From the NCBI GenBank assembly GCA_017165825.1, contig CM029382.1, forward strand, positions 22,515,941 to 22,579,940: a stretch of DNA of 64,000 nucleotides, read 5' to 3'. The stretch is from Hepsetus odoe (lineage: Eukaryota; Chordata; Actinopteri; Characiformes; Hepsetidae). The notes below the pieces were generated by a model, which worked only from the letters and a program-made list of their open reading frames with translations, was not told the origin of the DNA and made no database searches. How positions within the stretch are numbered: the first letter of the stretch is position 1; each line of letters opens with the position of its first letter. Positions 40,400-52,744 of this stretch are shown here, in pieces. Made by a program: the position numbers and the translations under genes.

Positions 40400-40790
40400 T
40401 TTCTTTAGTATTATTTTCCCTATGTAGATCTTCAACCTTCTTCTCATGTGGAGGCTGAGCAGCCCAGGAGGCTTCATTTCAATTCCGACGTCCTCATCCT
40501 CTCTTCCTGTTGAGGGTATATTTAGTGCGCTCTTATGAGGATGTGTCAGAGACTCCGATCGTCGCTGTATTCAGTCGTAAGCTGCAGCTGTCAAGGGTTT
40601 CGTGAGCTACTTCTCAGCCTGGCAGATGTGTGTGTGAGTGCGCAGGTTTTATCAAGTCGGCTGCATGGCCAAGCAGGAGTTGTGGGGACACATGATCTGA
40701 GACGACCGTGACTTAAGATTAAAGAAGAACCTGCTGTAGAGCAGCTTTACTTGAGTTCAAGAAGTTTGTCTGGAATAAGCTTTATCAGAG
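40400..40790. other. Complex intergenic sequence, no gene seen
   Basis: Repeat-free stretch without convincing splice or coding signal. It might be regulatory, but shows no specific motif cluster. Confidence 0.35.
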
Positions 40791-42314
40791 GAAGGTTTTT
40801 CAGACACTTTCTGCTATTTAATAAACTTCCAGAGCAGGTATGAACTTTTACACACACTTAGAAGATCCAGGTTTCAGAAAAAAAGATTTATTTTTTCATT
40901 CGAACATAATTTAATACATCTTAATTAAACAAAAAAAAACACTCAAAATCCTAAAAGATTTCTTTTAAAAGTAAAGACGTTAAAGGTTGACGGCCTCAAA
41001 AGCAGGCACTTGTTTTTGAACGATGGTATTTGAAGACCTCAGATTCTGAAACGGACACATCTTGAGCTTCAGTGATCATTTCCTCTGCATGGTGTAAGAG
41101 TGCAAAAAACTTCCATATAAGGTGTTGTTTTCTGTTACTACAGAGATGTGAACGTGCCACGGTTTTCTTACAGTAGCACAATTTCTCCAAAAGCAGAAAA
41201 ACTATAAGTAGATGCATCACTATTGTCTCAGTTCCTAAGCCCCATTCTAAGCTCCTCTATTAAAAGAAAAGCCGTGGAAAAATATTTTTGATGGAGAATT
41301 GTTTGGGATAAATGGATGTTTGGAGATTCCAGGAGGACCACAGAAAGTATGGTGGTGGGAACATTGTCAAAAAGGGCTGGTCAGGAGTAAGACGTGTTGT
41401 CAAAGCAAAACCTCACATGTGCTGCTACCACATGACCAGCATTGGCAGATCTCTTTTATCCTCCCATTTTTCCTCTCTTGTTAGTAAGCTATGCTAAGCT
41501 ATTTAATTTTGTGCTGACCAGTAGGGAGTTTAATATCACATAGTAGACTCACAAGTCTATCGTCCTCACAAAGTTCCTGTGCAGACGTTTGAAGGCAAAG
41601 AAGACTTCATCCAGTCTCTGCTGAGGATTCATCTCTCTGGATCACCTGGAATCCAGGGAGGAGCTTTTCTGCTGTTTCAAATGAAGGACTTGATGACTTT
41701 CTTTGCAAGCTTGACTTCTGGCATTGGCTTGATCTGACATTGATCGGGCATTTAAGCTTACTTCACCTTAGTTGCTGAAACTTAGGCCTGATGAACATAG
41801 ACACCTCTTTTAGAACGGAGACAGAGCCTCTCGATTGAAGCGTTCATCTTGCTAGACAAACTGGGAAACACCAAGACGAACATTTGAGTTATGGACCATC
41901 CTCAATGCAGCATTGACACTCTTAGTAGCATATTAACAGGAAAATGGAGCCACATAACTTTGTGATGAATTTTGGTCATATTCTATTACAATGTCATTTT
42001 TAGGAATCTTTAGAAATGAAAAAAAGAATTGTCTGACAGCATTAAAAAACCCTAGTGGTAGAAGTTTAAAAATCAATATTAGCTTAAAATGGCGAGGGAA
42101 CACCAAACAAAGCTCAAGCTAAGCTCTAAATCCTTGACCTTTGTGAAACATCGCTGGAATTTCCATATAAGGAGTTTATTTAGTAACTGTGGAGATTGAT
42201 CCATGTAAGAGGTCTTCAAGGTGGACCATGTTTACCATATCTGCAGTGCTGAGAATGGTCCACCATCCACTTGTGGGTACCATTGTTGATTAGGATCTTC
42301 TTCTTTTGCCTGCT

Positions 42315-42510
42315 ACTGTTCAGGGTCATCACAGCAGATCATCTGTCTCCATTTCTTCCTGTTCTCTGCATCTTCCTCCTTCATACCCACCACCACATCC
42401 ATAAACCTCCTCTTTGTCCTTCCTTTTCCCCTCTTGCCTGGAAGCTCCATTCTCAACATCCTTCTCCTGATATAGTCCTCGAAAGAGGTGGCCATTGAGT
42501 TGACATAGAT
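42315..42510 (-). mobile_element. Non-LTR retrotransposon (family L1a), C-terminal fragment
   Basis: On the minus strand it reads EDYIRRRMLRMELPGKRGKG, RRFMDVVVGMKEEDAENRKK and WRQMICCDD, ending in the usual gtgatgaccc 3' text. Confidence 0.85.
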
Positions 42511-42723
42511 CACCACTGTCCCCGCTTTGCTGCAGTGGACAGGGAAGGATATAGACTAGATGGAACATTGGTGTGAGATTTTGATCATAGCTACAGGAGT
42601 GTTAACAAGGTCAGGTAGTTCTCCTGAATCGAACCAGAATGGTTTCTTCTCATCAACCCCAGCATTCAAGGGCTTCTATTTTTGTGGCTTTTCTATGAAG
42701 CTGTGTAAAGAATAAATGTGTGT

Positions 42724-42727
42724 TATA

Positions 42728-42760
<33 letters not shown>

Positions 42761-42762
42761 GA
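42724..42762. repeat. (TG)n(AG)n microsatellite
   Basis: TG run followed directly by an AG run. Confidence 0.9.
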
Positions 42763-43153
42763 CATTATAGCTATCATGACACACTACGCACTCCAGCCTA
42801 ATTAATCCCCTACCTCCATTTGTGGACTTTCATGAGTCTCATCAGAACAGGCGAGAGAAAGCTCTCAACCTAAGCCTCTTTTCCTCTTTTTTCACCCTCT
42901 TTATCTCCCGTTCGTACTTTTTTCTCTCTATTTTTTGTCTCTATTCTTCTCGCTATCTCACTCCCTTTCGGAAGTCATCTTTTTTGCAGCTCCGGTCTTA
43001 CCGTCGTCCTTCAGTGAGGCTTTTGGGATTTTGTGTTTGTTTTCAGCACATTGTGAGGACCTGGTGTCCTCAGAATGATGGGAAAACAACTCATGTACGG
43101 CATTATAGTTTTTGAAGTTTGCAGTTTTCTTCCTCTTTCTTCATCCTTGGTAG

Positions 43154-43412
43154 ATATGTGTGTGCGTGTGTGTGTGTGTGTAAGAGAGTTTTCCATTAGC
43201 ACCACTGCACAGCCTCGGCTATGTGTTGACCTCTCTTATTGGCTGTGCATTAGTGTGGAAGACAGGCCGAGAAACATGATATGATCTCACACACACACAC
43301 ACACCATAAACACATGACAGGCAGCACTATCCAGCATGATCCCTCTAATTCCTGCACTTCACTGAGAATCAATATCAAACCCTGCCTGCCATCTGGCTCT
43401 CAGCAAATAGAC

Positions 43413-43462
<50 letters not shown>

Positions 43463-43706
43463 CAGCGCATACATTCTCTCACATAATGACACATTGCACA
43501 GTTCCGGCTCCTATTAACTCCTGTCCCTTGAATACAAACACAACCCCCTACACAACCACACACTCACAAATACACACACTCAGTCAAACACATGGCTGAC
43601 AGATACTTCCACCCATCCACAGATGGGAGGACTCAGTTTGGACGTGCTGAAGCAGCATCAAAGACACACCGGCAAGCAGAAACTCTTACCAGACACATGA
43701 TTAATG

Positions 43707-43761
<55 letters not shown>
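43154..43761. repeat. Cluster of (TG)n and (CA)n microsatellites
   Basis: TG run at 43,155-43,182, and CA runs at about 43,288-43,304, 43,413-43,458 and 43,709-43,761. Intervening sequence is not recognisably coding. Confidence 0.88.
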
Positions 43762-44329
43762 CAGCCTCTCCAAGGCGTGAGGACAGATGAAGATTATTAT
43801 ACCCTACAGTAGGTCCATATCCAACTCTGACCCACAGAGGAAGAGATGGTAAGAACAGCACATGATGGGGATGCCATGGCAACCATCTTTGAAGTAGAAC
43901 GGGGACGAAGTCCACAGTTCTCCCCCTTGTCCTAAGTGAAGCCAATCAGCCTAAACATGTTTAGTGTCTGATTTTGACTTAATTACAGACATCATAAACC
44001 AAGTTCAGAAGTTCACACTGATTCAGTTGATAGTTTTCATGTGACACCACATCCTTAAAGGACCGTCCACCTAGAGTCCACCAAGCCCAATCAGGGAGCC
44101 CCGTAGCACTCTGGAGAGGCATCCCGCTACGGTCAGACAGGGGCCATCATAGGCCCTCTTACATCTAACCTACCTTGTACTTTTGATCACTGATCACCCC
44201 AGTGCTGTGTCTTTGCTGAGAGTGGCCCACCATCTGAAAACCTCCAGCCAATAGTATTACAGCTATCGCTATATAAGTTCAAATCTGGTTGCCCCTTTAA
44301 CCTGTCCCAGCAAAGTGCTCTGTGGATGT

Positions 44330-44560
44330 TTTTGGAGCGGCAGCGGCCTCGTGGCTCGGTACTAGGCTCCAGGATCAGACGGTCCTTGGTTCAAATCCTG
44401 GACCAGTAAATTGCCTCTGGGTACTCTTGAGCAATGTAGCGTCCCAATCTCTGCTCCCCGGAAGCCGAATGTATAGCTGCTCACTGTTTTCCTTTGTGGT
44501 TCACTGTGTGCTGTGCTGTGCTGTGCTGAAGTGTCACTTTCACTTTCACTTCACAAAAGG
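44330..44560 (+). repeat. tRNA-derived SINE (family A), near full length
   Basis: Head gagcggcagcggcctcgtgg, B-box ccttggttcaaatcctgg, body actcttgagcaatgtagcgt, tail (gtgct)n and cactttcactttcacttcac. Confidence 0.85.
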
Positions 44561-44954
44561 AACTGGTTTTTAAGCAGTAAAAATGATATTTGACCTTGTG
44601 TCTTGAGTCTCTCTCTCGCTCTCTCTTTCCTCTCGCTTTGACTTCCCTACTAAACAGCAAGCTGAATAATTCGAGGACATGACCTCCGAGTGTGCTCCCT
44701 GATTCTTTTTCTTGTTCTTTTGTACACGACTCTGCTGCGCTCATGCCCCACTCTTGACTAATTTCCTCTCTTATAGGGCTTTCTTTTTGCTGTTTACCAG
44801 ACAAGAATGGAGCCCAGTCATGCACCGTGCTTTCCTCTGAATGGAGATTTTCCAGTGTGTAGTTCAAGACGAGGGTCAGCACTCGTATGGGAAACTGGTT
44901 TTAAGGGTCTGATTTACAGACCAATCATAGTAGTTCCTTAAACATTTGTGATTA

Positions 44955-45240
44955 ATGTCATTTGGATGGTGCTGGAGTTTTTCCCAGCTCCCAGGGACAT
45001 ACTTTGGACAGGTCACCAGTCCATCACATGGAGGACAAACACACACACCTAGGGGACAATTTAGCATCTCCAGTCCACCTGCATGTCTTTGGCTGGTGGG
45101 AGGAAACTGGAGCTCCCGCAGGAAAAACACACACACTGGGAGAACATCCCCACAGAAAGGACCCGGACCGTCCCGTCTTGGAATAAACCCAGGACCTTCT
45201 CATTGTGCTACCCCCTGGGCTACTGAGCTGCTGAACTAAT
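44955..45240 (+). repeat. Dispersed repeat (family D), most complete copy
   Basis: Contains ggtcaccagtccatcacatg, acaatttagcatctccagtc, ctgcatgtctttggctggtg, ggacccggaccgtcccgtct and aacccaggaccttctcattg, then a tRNA-like gctaccccctgggctactga. Confidence 0.85.
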
Positions 45241-45865
45241 CAAAGTAATTAAAGTAATTAAGTAATTACTAAAGAATTTAAAGTGCTTACTCATTTATCG
45301 CAGTTAAGTTTTAATTTATAGCACTGTTAGATAAAGCTTAACATTGGAATAATTAATCATTTTATTATATCTTGACCCGTATAAAGAAGATACTTCCATG
45401 ATGGTAGATACAGGATAATTAATCATTTAATTATGATTATAAATAAACAAAGAGCAAACTTTAAAAATATAATGAACCAAATAATTAACAGATGCTAAAT
45501 ACACTGACGGTACAAGCTGAATCATTTATGTTAGACTCTTGTAAATTAAAGCTCATATAAAAATAATTGAATGTAATTTTGAATCATTTCTGGCCAACAC
45601 TGAATAATTTACATTAGCTACTTAATAAATTATATTAGTTTCTGGATATCTATTTGAAGTGACTTTTGGAGTCATTTAATACATTATAATACTTACTGTA
45701 TTATTTATAGAACATCCTGAATTATTTACATTCGTTACTTTATAAATGACAGTATTTACTGAATGATTTATAGCAGTTTTTAAGCTTATAATGATTTGTT
45801 TTCAGACCCATTTTTACCTACTTTCTTTAGAAACTCATTTCCTACATCATCAGCGTGGGCATGCA

Positions 45866-45867
<2 letters not shown>

Positions 45868-45905
<38 letters not shown>

Positions 45906-45995
45906 TGTGCACAGGAGGCAGAAACAGCTTAATTGTGTGTAGGTGGAGTAGGAAGTTGACCATTAGGGTGTGGATCTGAAACACAGAAGCATCTG

Positions 45996-46027
<32 letters not shown>
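45868..46027. repeat. (TG)n microsatellites
   Basis: Two TG runs at about 45,868-45,902 and 45,998-46,027. Confidence 0.9.
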
Positions 46028-46077
46028 CACTGGAATAATTACAGAAATCAATGTTAAATTTAATAATTTGCTAAATT

Positions 46078-46195
46078 ACTGCTCTGCCCTGTGATGGACT
46101 GGTGACATATCCGGGGTGTCCCGGATTTCACCCTGTGAGAGCTGGGACAGACTCCAGCACCGCCCGCGACCCTAATAAGGATGAGTGAGCTAGAG
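46078..46195 (-). repeat. Dispersed repeat (family D), 5' part
   Basis: Antisense of gatgggctggcgacctgt-type text: ctgccctgtgatggactggt, ctgggacagactccagcacc and accctaataaggatgagtga. Confidence 0.75.
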
Positions 46196-46329
46196 GCTAA
46201 ATTAGTTTTAAAATGCAGAAAATTACTTCTGTCGTGGTTCATCGTGCCCTGTGCCTTTCGATAGTAGCCATTTTCACTTTCACTTCACATTTCTGATTCA
46301 AAAAAACCCCTGAGAACTTAAGGCCGTGT

Positions 46330-46830
46330 CTGATCGCCGATGCATTGCTGTCATTTTTGGGTTGCTATAAGTGTCATTTAAAAATGGTCTATGAAAATCC
46401 ACGAGGTCTTCATGAGCGGGATCATGTACAGGCCTGGGAACTCCAGGAGTCGTTGAGCAGAAGAACTTTCCCTTTAAGTAAAGTGGGACAGAGTAAAGCG
46501 AAGGCGCTGGGGGGGCCTTTCTGAAAACCTAGCAAAGTGTGACTAGCGAGGAGAAAAGCTTCTGTACCTCAGCAGAAAGTGAATGCGCTGTTTAGCGCTT
46601 TCTTTGTCAGGGAGCTTTTGCATGCTGACCCTGCCAGAGACTGCCAAGAGCCACGGCCCGCGATTCGTCCTCAGCGGGAGGGCGCAATGCCATGCAATTT
46701 CACACTAGACTACCAGCGGTGACACAGTTTGGGCCTGCGAGGCGACAGACGCAGCGGAGAAAAGTTTGTCAAAACTGCTCTGCCGCTGAGGCGTGGAAGA
46801 CTTCTGTGTCAGGTTTTGGGAAACTGACAG
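46330..46830. other. GC-richer complex block, no gene recognised
   Basis: Repeat-free, higher GC than its surroundings, with several CpGs (ccacggcccgcgattcgtcc, gaggcgacagacgcagcgg). No start, splice or family match. Might be regulatory or part of an unrecognised non-coding transcript. Confidence 0.3.
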
Positions 46831-46904
46831 ACACTATATTCTTACAATCTTGTAGCAGCTACATTTTTTTTCTCATTATCACTGGCTGTAATGGTCTGTA
46901 AAAG

Positions 46905-47165
46905 ATGATAAGACTTGGGTTGATGAGGATGGGCAGAATTAGGAACAAATATATCAGAGAGACAGCTGAGGGTGGACGATTTGGAGACAAATTGCTTTGG
47001 TTCGGAAATGTCCAGAGGAGAGACGAGGTATGTCAGGAGAAGGATGTTGAGGATAGACGTGTTGAGAGAGGACAAGCAGGTGGATGGTGTAAAAGAGAAA
47101 TGTGGAGGACAGGAAGACATGGAGATAGATGATCTTCTACGATGGCCCATTAGGGGATAAGCCAA
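46905..47165 (+). mobile_element. Non-LTR retrotransposon (family L1a), C-terminal fragment
   Basis: Reads GRIRNKYIRETAEGGRFGDK, WFGNVQRRDE and then, frame-shifted, CGGQEDMEIDDLL, ending at cattaggggataagcc. Confidence 0.8.
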
Positions 47166-47284
47166 AGGAAGATTGTCTATACAGACTATAGTAGTCTGTA
47201 AGACTACATTTCTAATGTCTCTTAGTCTTAACTATTGTTTATTTTGCAGTTTAGTCTTCTCCAAGTCCCCCAGTTACATGACAC

Positions 47285-47510
47285 TGTCTGCTATTGGACA
47301 GTCAAGGCCAGCAAGGGATTCCTGAGAGTCACATGATGCCACCACATCTTTTCTGCAGGACGATCATTGTACATCCCAACATACTTCTAGGAGGCTATAT
47401 GTCCACTCCACACAGAAAGATCCTGGACCATCCCAGCTGGGAACTGAACCCAGGACCTTCTCACCATGTGGACATCACTACCCACAGCAGCACTGTGCTG
47501 CCCTAAAGAA
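47285..47510 (+). repeat. Dispersed repeat (family D), diverged 3' part
   Basis: Contains ccactccacacagaaagatc, ctggaccatcccagctggga and actgaacccaggaccttctc. Confidence 0.7.
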
Positions 47511-47519
47511 ATGCAGTTC

Positions 47520-47640
47520 ATGTCTTCACATTTTGCCTCCAAAGCCCCAGGCCATCAGGTATATGTATTGTATTTTTGAAGGAGAAAGTTTTTGGCTTTC
47601 ATTCTCAGTCCAGTCCCTGAACCTGACCTGAGGCAGAAGT
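47520..47640 (-). repeat. Dispersed element family C, fragment
   Basis: Contains acattttgcctccaaagccc, ttttgaaggagaaagttttt and cattctcagtccagtccctg. Confidence 0.65.
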
Positions 47641-47854
47641 GAGACCTTCTTGACACATGAGAGAACGTAGGACACTCCTCGCCTGGTGCTAGCAAACATG
47701 GGGGTATCTGCTAAAACAAAAGTGGTGGTTAATGCTCTCCTTCAAGCATGTTGAGTCCAGACATAGATGTAGTAAATGGCTATGACTACATTGGAGGAGC
47801 AAAAGTTGTGGAGAAGCTGGAGAGGTAGAGATATGCTCTAGAAAGGAAAGGAAT

Positions 47855-49060
47855 GAAAATAAAGTCAACTTTATTTATACAGTGCTTTTTACAACTGTTG
47901 TTGTCACAAAGCAGCTTAACAGAATCCAAGTCCAAGCCCCAATTGGGTAAGCTGAGTGACAGAGGCAGAACATGAGGAAGAAACCTTGGGAGAAACCAAG
48001 ACCCAAAAGGGCAACCCATTCTCCTCTGGTCGACACCATAAATAAAAGGAAAGAATGAAAGAGAAAAACCCTGTACAGTGATAACTTCCAGTAAGCATGA
48101 GTTACAGTAAAAGAACCACAGGTGACTGTAACCTGAGGTTGATGATCTAATGGTGGAAGCTCTGTTTGAGTGGGGGAAGCCTGATGTAGCTGATCTGAAG
48201 TTCAGGTCGGGAGAAAAGTAAGAAGATGGTAGTTTCGCCAACTTGGTGGAGTAGCTGGTATGGAATTCAGGAGACCCTCATGGAGATTGATGGACTTGCT
48301 TTCCAGAAATACCTAAAATGAAATACCTAATCCCATCTCAATCAAAGAGAAGTGGATTAGGTCTGTTTTGAACACATTGTACAGACCGTGAGTTTAAAGA
48401 ATGCAGTAAGGTGACTTCGGCAAACTAGCTATTACAGCCTGAATAAAAAGGACTGGTCCTGACTGAAAAGGACAGATCCAGGGGGTTTACAAACACGAGA
48501 GCACCCTGTGACACTGGCGTCCCCCAAACCACCCTCAACAAACCTGAATTTACCGACCTGTCTGAGCTTTAGTTTTGAATTTGTTTTGGATCTCCGGGCA
48601 AACAATGGATAATGAAATCCACCGGTCTGTCAGGGCCTTGGTTTGTCCCTGAGTTTTTTGAGCCTGACTTTGAGTGTGAGGGTGGTGGGCCAGCAGCACC
48701 AACATCCCAGTTTACTGTAATTCTCTGTATCCGTGAACCCCCGGATCTGCACCTCTTAATTAAAAGGAGAATTAATTACTTAAAGTCTGACTAAACAAGT
48801 AAGTTTTTAGCCTGGACTTAAATACTGAGAGTGTGTCTGAGTCCCGGACAGCAGCTGGAAGACTGTTCCAGAGATGGGGGGCTTTGGATGAACTCTGGGA
48901 ATGTTTATAATGTTATAAAACCAGCACCTTGTGATCCAAGTGAGCGTGAAGGTTCATAACTGGAGATAAGCTCAGAGAGATACTCAGGGGTGAGGCTGTT
49001 TAGGGCTTTGTAAGTCAGCAGTAAAATTAAAACTTTGATATAAAAGGTAAATTAGAAATT
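47855..49060. repeat. Long interspersed fish repeat (family E)
   Basis: Begins aagtcaactttatttataca and caaagcagcttaacag, and continues through gggagaaaccaagacccaaa, taagtttttagcctggactt, gttccagagatgggg, agcaccttgtgatccaagtg and ttagggctttgtaagtcagc. I recognise this order from fish genomes as a non-coding dispersed repeat but cannot name its class. No open frame of note. Confidence 0.65.
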
Positions 49061-49289
49061 GGTTGATAGTTTGTTAGCTTGGATTATTGGATTCTATCAA
49101 AGTGGACAGGTAGGCAGAGCGTGATATGAGACAGAGTGATATGATACTAATTTGGTCAGCCGCATCTTTTGCTTTAGAGCTCGTGTTTGGTTACAGTACC
49201 ATGGAGCGAACTGTTTTTGTCCAATTATTTTACCTGTTAACGGTGCTACATTGTCTAACGTTAGGATGCAGGGAGAAGAGGTGGAGAAG

Positions 49290-49440
49290 TTTGAACAGGT
49301 GGAGATTCAAGATGATTAGGTGATTCGTTTACTGCTGAAGCTGAACGCTGAGGTTATCTGAGTTTATTTATCTAGAACCTTGCATATTTAGACACTTTGC
49401 AGACTGTCGCATGAAATAGTAATTTTGCACCAACAAGATG
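49290..49440 (-). repeat. Dispersed element family C, end fragment
   Basis: Contains gattcgtttactgctgaagc, tgaacgctgagg and atctagaaccttgc. Confidence 0.65.
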
Positions 49441-50157
49441 TTTATCTACAAAACATAAAAAGAATTAAGGGGTTACTTTGATACAGACTTAGAACTTAGA
49501 TCTTTCCTTGGAGTTTCTACTTTAAAACTTCCTTAGAAACCAATCCTACTTCTATCCTTCTATTTACTGCCGTACATAGCAAAATGGCTTCTTTTCTTCT
49601 TGCTTCCTCTTAAGGAGACAAAATGGTACCTGGAACCTAAAAAGGTCAGTTCCCAGCTGGAACCAAGTGCTGATGTTTCTGGACCTGTTCTTTTCCTTAT
49701 TAATTCCTATTATTTGGCCCATCCTCCATTGATGGCATATATTTGATTACAGCAGTCCTGCTTTAAACTAGTAGAAATGCAGGCTGGTTGACAGAATCTT
49801 GAGTGGAACTGGATCAAGAAGTTCTCTGTTGGTGGAAAAGGGCCGTCAATGGTAATTGCTCATGCTCTTTTGAAAGTTTTCCTCTCGCTCTTGATTCCTC
49901 TCATAACCACTTGGAGTGTTTCAATTTACCCAAAGCAAATTGCTCTGGGGCCTGAGAAGTCGTCATTTCCATGAAGAAGACCAAATAAATGTAGCAGGCT
50001 GCATTAGAAGTGTCCTCCTCCTTGTTTTCTTCTGTTATGCAGCCCCTCCATTGTTGACAACACATCCTTGATTACAGCAGTTCTTCTCCAAACAGGTGGA
50101 AACAGCTGATTTATGAGATGGCACCAAAGTTCCTGATTGGAACTGGTTTGAGAATCG

Positions 50158-50208
50158 GTTCCCTGTTGGTGGAACTGTCCCTGTTGGTGGAACTGTCCCT
50201 GTTGGTAG
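50158..50208. repeat. 18-bp tandem repeat, 3 copies
   Basis: Unit ctgttggtggaactgtcc repeated. Confidence 0.8.
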
Positions 50209-51274
50209 TTGCTTTTGCTCTTGTGTAGTTCTCTCTTGCACTCTTGCTTGACTCCATTTGGGTACTAAAATTTGACCAAAAATAAATGAGTTTGGGGCCT
50301 AGAACTGCTGCTGATGGTCTTTCCTCATGCTCTTGAGTAATTTTTTTCCTTTGGTCCCTCTTGTTGTTGCGTCCTTATGCTTGAAGACACATTTCTGGCG
50401 CTCCCTTGACGATGTGGATTGCTGCGCCCAAGTTTCAGCACAAGCTGTTTTGGGGCAATGCTTGTTGTTTAAGAAAAGGCTCAGTTATAGCTGATCCTCG
50501 TGTTTATTTGCCAACCTTCACCGCACCGCAATGCTTTTAGCAATTAGGCTGCCATCTGTTGTACTTCGGTTTTCTTTGTGAATTCAGTGGAAAACACAAG
50601 GACAAGCAGCAGCACTGACGTTCACGACAATGGCATCTTTCTGCGAACTCCAAAAATTGCTCTCAAACTCTCGTGATGTCATGGCGGTCGAGCAAACGAT
50701 TGTAAAGTTCCTGTGGGTCCTGCGTTCTGAATGGGCAGCGAACTGGCTGCACCGCGGAACAATCAGGCTTGTGTGTTTGAATGTGCGTATCCGTGTGTGC
50801 TCGCCTGTCCCGTAATTGCATAGCACAGTGTTTACTTTGTGTGTGTCTGGGTGGGTGTGCGTATTTACCTCTTTGTGGGGACCAATTGTCCCCGGAATGA
50901 CATGAAAGCATGAGACGCTTTGGAGACATTTGGCACCTCGTGAGGGGAAAATGCCTGTTTCAGAGCCAAAACTGATCCTTCGTTCGCTGAAATTGAGGCT
51001 ACAATTAGGTGAAGCACAGTTACAAAAGCAGTGACTCTTCTTGGTCATGTTTCTTTCTGCTCCATGTTCTCCTTCTGAATGTCCTTTTCAGTCTCCGAAA
51101 GGTTGGCTGTCAAGTCGGTTGGAAAAATCTCTTGCCAAAGATATGCGACATGCTGATCAGCTTTGACATTAGCACCTTACGTTTTGGGATTTTTACCAGA
51201 TTTTTCCCCAACAGAGAGTTTAAATTTCCACTCGCTGAAGATGTATAGTACTGTTTTCTAAACCACCCCTCGTT

Positions 51275-51400
51275 TCTTCACATTTTGCTTCCAAAGAGCA
51301 AGACTTTCTTGTAGTTCCTTCTTTTTAAACTTGCGGTTGAGGAATAATTTTCCAGGACAAAGGTTTTGGCTCACATTTTCAGTGCAGGCCCCGTACCGGA
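51275..51400 (-). repeat. Dispersed element family C, diverged fragment
   Basis: Contains cttcacattttgcttccaaa, gcaagactttcttgtagttc, ggacaaaggttttggctcac and cattttcagtgcaggc. Confidence 0.6.
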
Positions 51401-52182
51401 CCACATTTAGAAATAGTGGACAGATGGACCGAAAGTTAAGCAACATTCAAAAAAAATCTTTGTAACATCTTTCAGAAAGCCCGGAGAGCTATTCCTTCGA
51501 GCTCGTCTAAGAGGATTCAGACTGTGCTGAAGAATAACGGTGGTCATAGTAAATGTTGACTTTAAAGCTGGTTCGAATTCTACAAACTCTTTTTGGTTAT
51601 AAACTGGATTTACATGTTTGCACTGCACCTAATGTCTCATTTATTTTACAAAATGTAAAGAAACGAGTGTCTCAACGTTTCTAAGAAACACAACAGTCGC
51701 TCAGATCTTCTGTCAGTCCTGTCAAAGCACGTCCCCGTCTTCATTAATGAGGAGCGGACCAGTGGGTGCGGTTTAGGAAACAGTACGACTTCCTTTCACT
51801 TACAAAACTGAACAAAACTGTGTAGCTGAACTCTGGGGCAACCTTGTTTCAAAACAAAGTCTGGTCCACAATATCTCGACCATCATAATGAAGTGCTGAA
51901 TGCTGGTTGGGAGACATTTGGGACCGTGTGGACATGATTTGCGTGACTTGATTAGACTGGAATTAACCATCGTATCTATTAAGCTTCTCCAGCAATAGTA
52001 ATGAAAGAAGCTATTGGTGGAAGAAGTGTGGAGAGGTTCCTTCGTATCCAGCGCATTGTGTCGGTGCTAGTCATCATGTGATCTGTAGGATCCGGGGACA
52101 TTGGGTGGAGTGGACACACCTTGGTAGATGACAAAAGTGTCAAAGCAGGTGGGCTGGAGGAGAGCAAAGTCAACCGGATACA

Positions 52183-52188
52183 TATATA
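52183..52188 (+). promoter_or_regulatory. TATA-like box, possible pde2a promoter
   Basis: The text catatataggcgaagc fits a TATA box and would place a start site near 52,210-52,220, about 370 bases upstream of the pde2a ATG with no ATG-first exon in between. Position alone supports it; the real start could be elsewhere. Confidence 0.3.
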
Positions 52189-52255
52189 GGCGAAGCTTCA
52201 CAGTCAGCAAGGGATGGTGTGCACACACACTCAGCATGTGGATCTGTTACACAGA

Positions 52256-52286
<31 letters not shown>

Positions 52287-52470
52287 CTAGGCTGAATGAG
52301 AGAGTGAGGAAGGAAGCGAAAGAGATTAGCTGAGGGAGCGAGACAGTGTGTATGAAAGAGTGAGTGTGATGAGGGAGACAGGAGGAGAGAGAGGATGGGA
52401 GGGAGAGAGAGGGAGGAGAGAAAGAGAGAGAGGGAGGTGCAATCTCTCTCTTTCTCTCTCTCACTCTTGA
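52256..52470. repeat. (GA)n / (CT)n-rich 5' flank of pde2a
   Basis: A (GA)n run at 52,256-52,286, imperfect GA-rich text to 52,438, then (CT)n at 52,443-52,466. The GA and CT halves are complementary, so a transcript including both could fold. Confidence 0.85.
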
Positions 52471-52587
52471 GTCAAACAAACCCTCTGTTTCCTCTCAGCT
52501 GTTCCCGGCTCGCCATTCCCTGTGAGACTCCTCGTGGATGGAAGAAGCGCCATCCCTCCATCTCTTTCTCTCTGGTTGCGATGCACC

Positions 52588-52655
52588 ATGGGCCAGGCGT
52601 GCGGCCACGCGCTGCTCTGCCGTAGTCAGCAGTGCCACCCAACAGCATCAGACAC
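52588..52655 (+). CDS. pde2a: pde2a first coding exon (PDE2A3-type N-terminus)
   Basis: PDE2A is a dual-specificity cAMP/cGMP phosphodiesterase activated by cGMP through its GAF-B domain. This exon reads MGQACGHALLCRSQQCHPTA then SD, nearly identical to the start of vertebrate PDE2A3 (MGQACGHSILCRSQQ). Gly2 is the myristoylation site and Cys5 and Cys11 the acylated cysteines known for this isoform; all are kept, so membrane anchoring is expected. The ATG sits in a strong context (gcaccATGG). The exon ends in phase 2 at ACAC/gtaagt, a consensus donor. GAF and catalytic exons lie beyond the window after a first intron of more than 11 kb. Position downstream of arap1 on the same strand matches mammalian gene order. 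Confidence 0.88.
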
Positions 52656-52676
52656 GTAAGTGTGAACAAGTGTGTG

Positions 52677-52706
52677 TGTCTCTCTCTCTCTCTCTCTCTC
52701 TCACTT

Positions 52707-52744
<38 letters not shown>

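Noticed and set aside
40996..41220. Minus-strand open frame of 74 codons
   Set aside because: No domain, no splice signals and no codon pattern unlike background.
41290..41500. Possible coding segment with agtatggtggtgggaacatt
   Set aside because: Resembles transposase text only over a few codons; frames close quickly and no flanking repeats were found.
50584..51048. 154-codon minus-strand open frame
   Set aside because: Low-complexity His/Thr stretch from a CA-rich segment, no domain, no splice context; chance frame.
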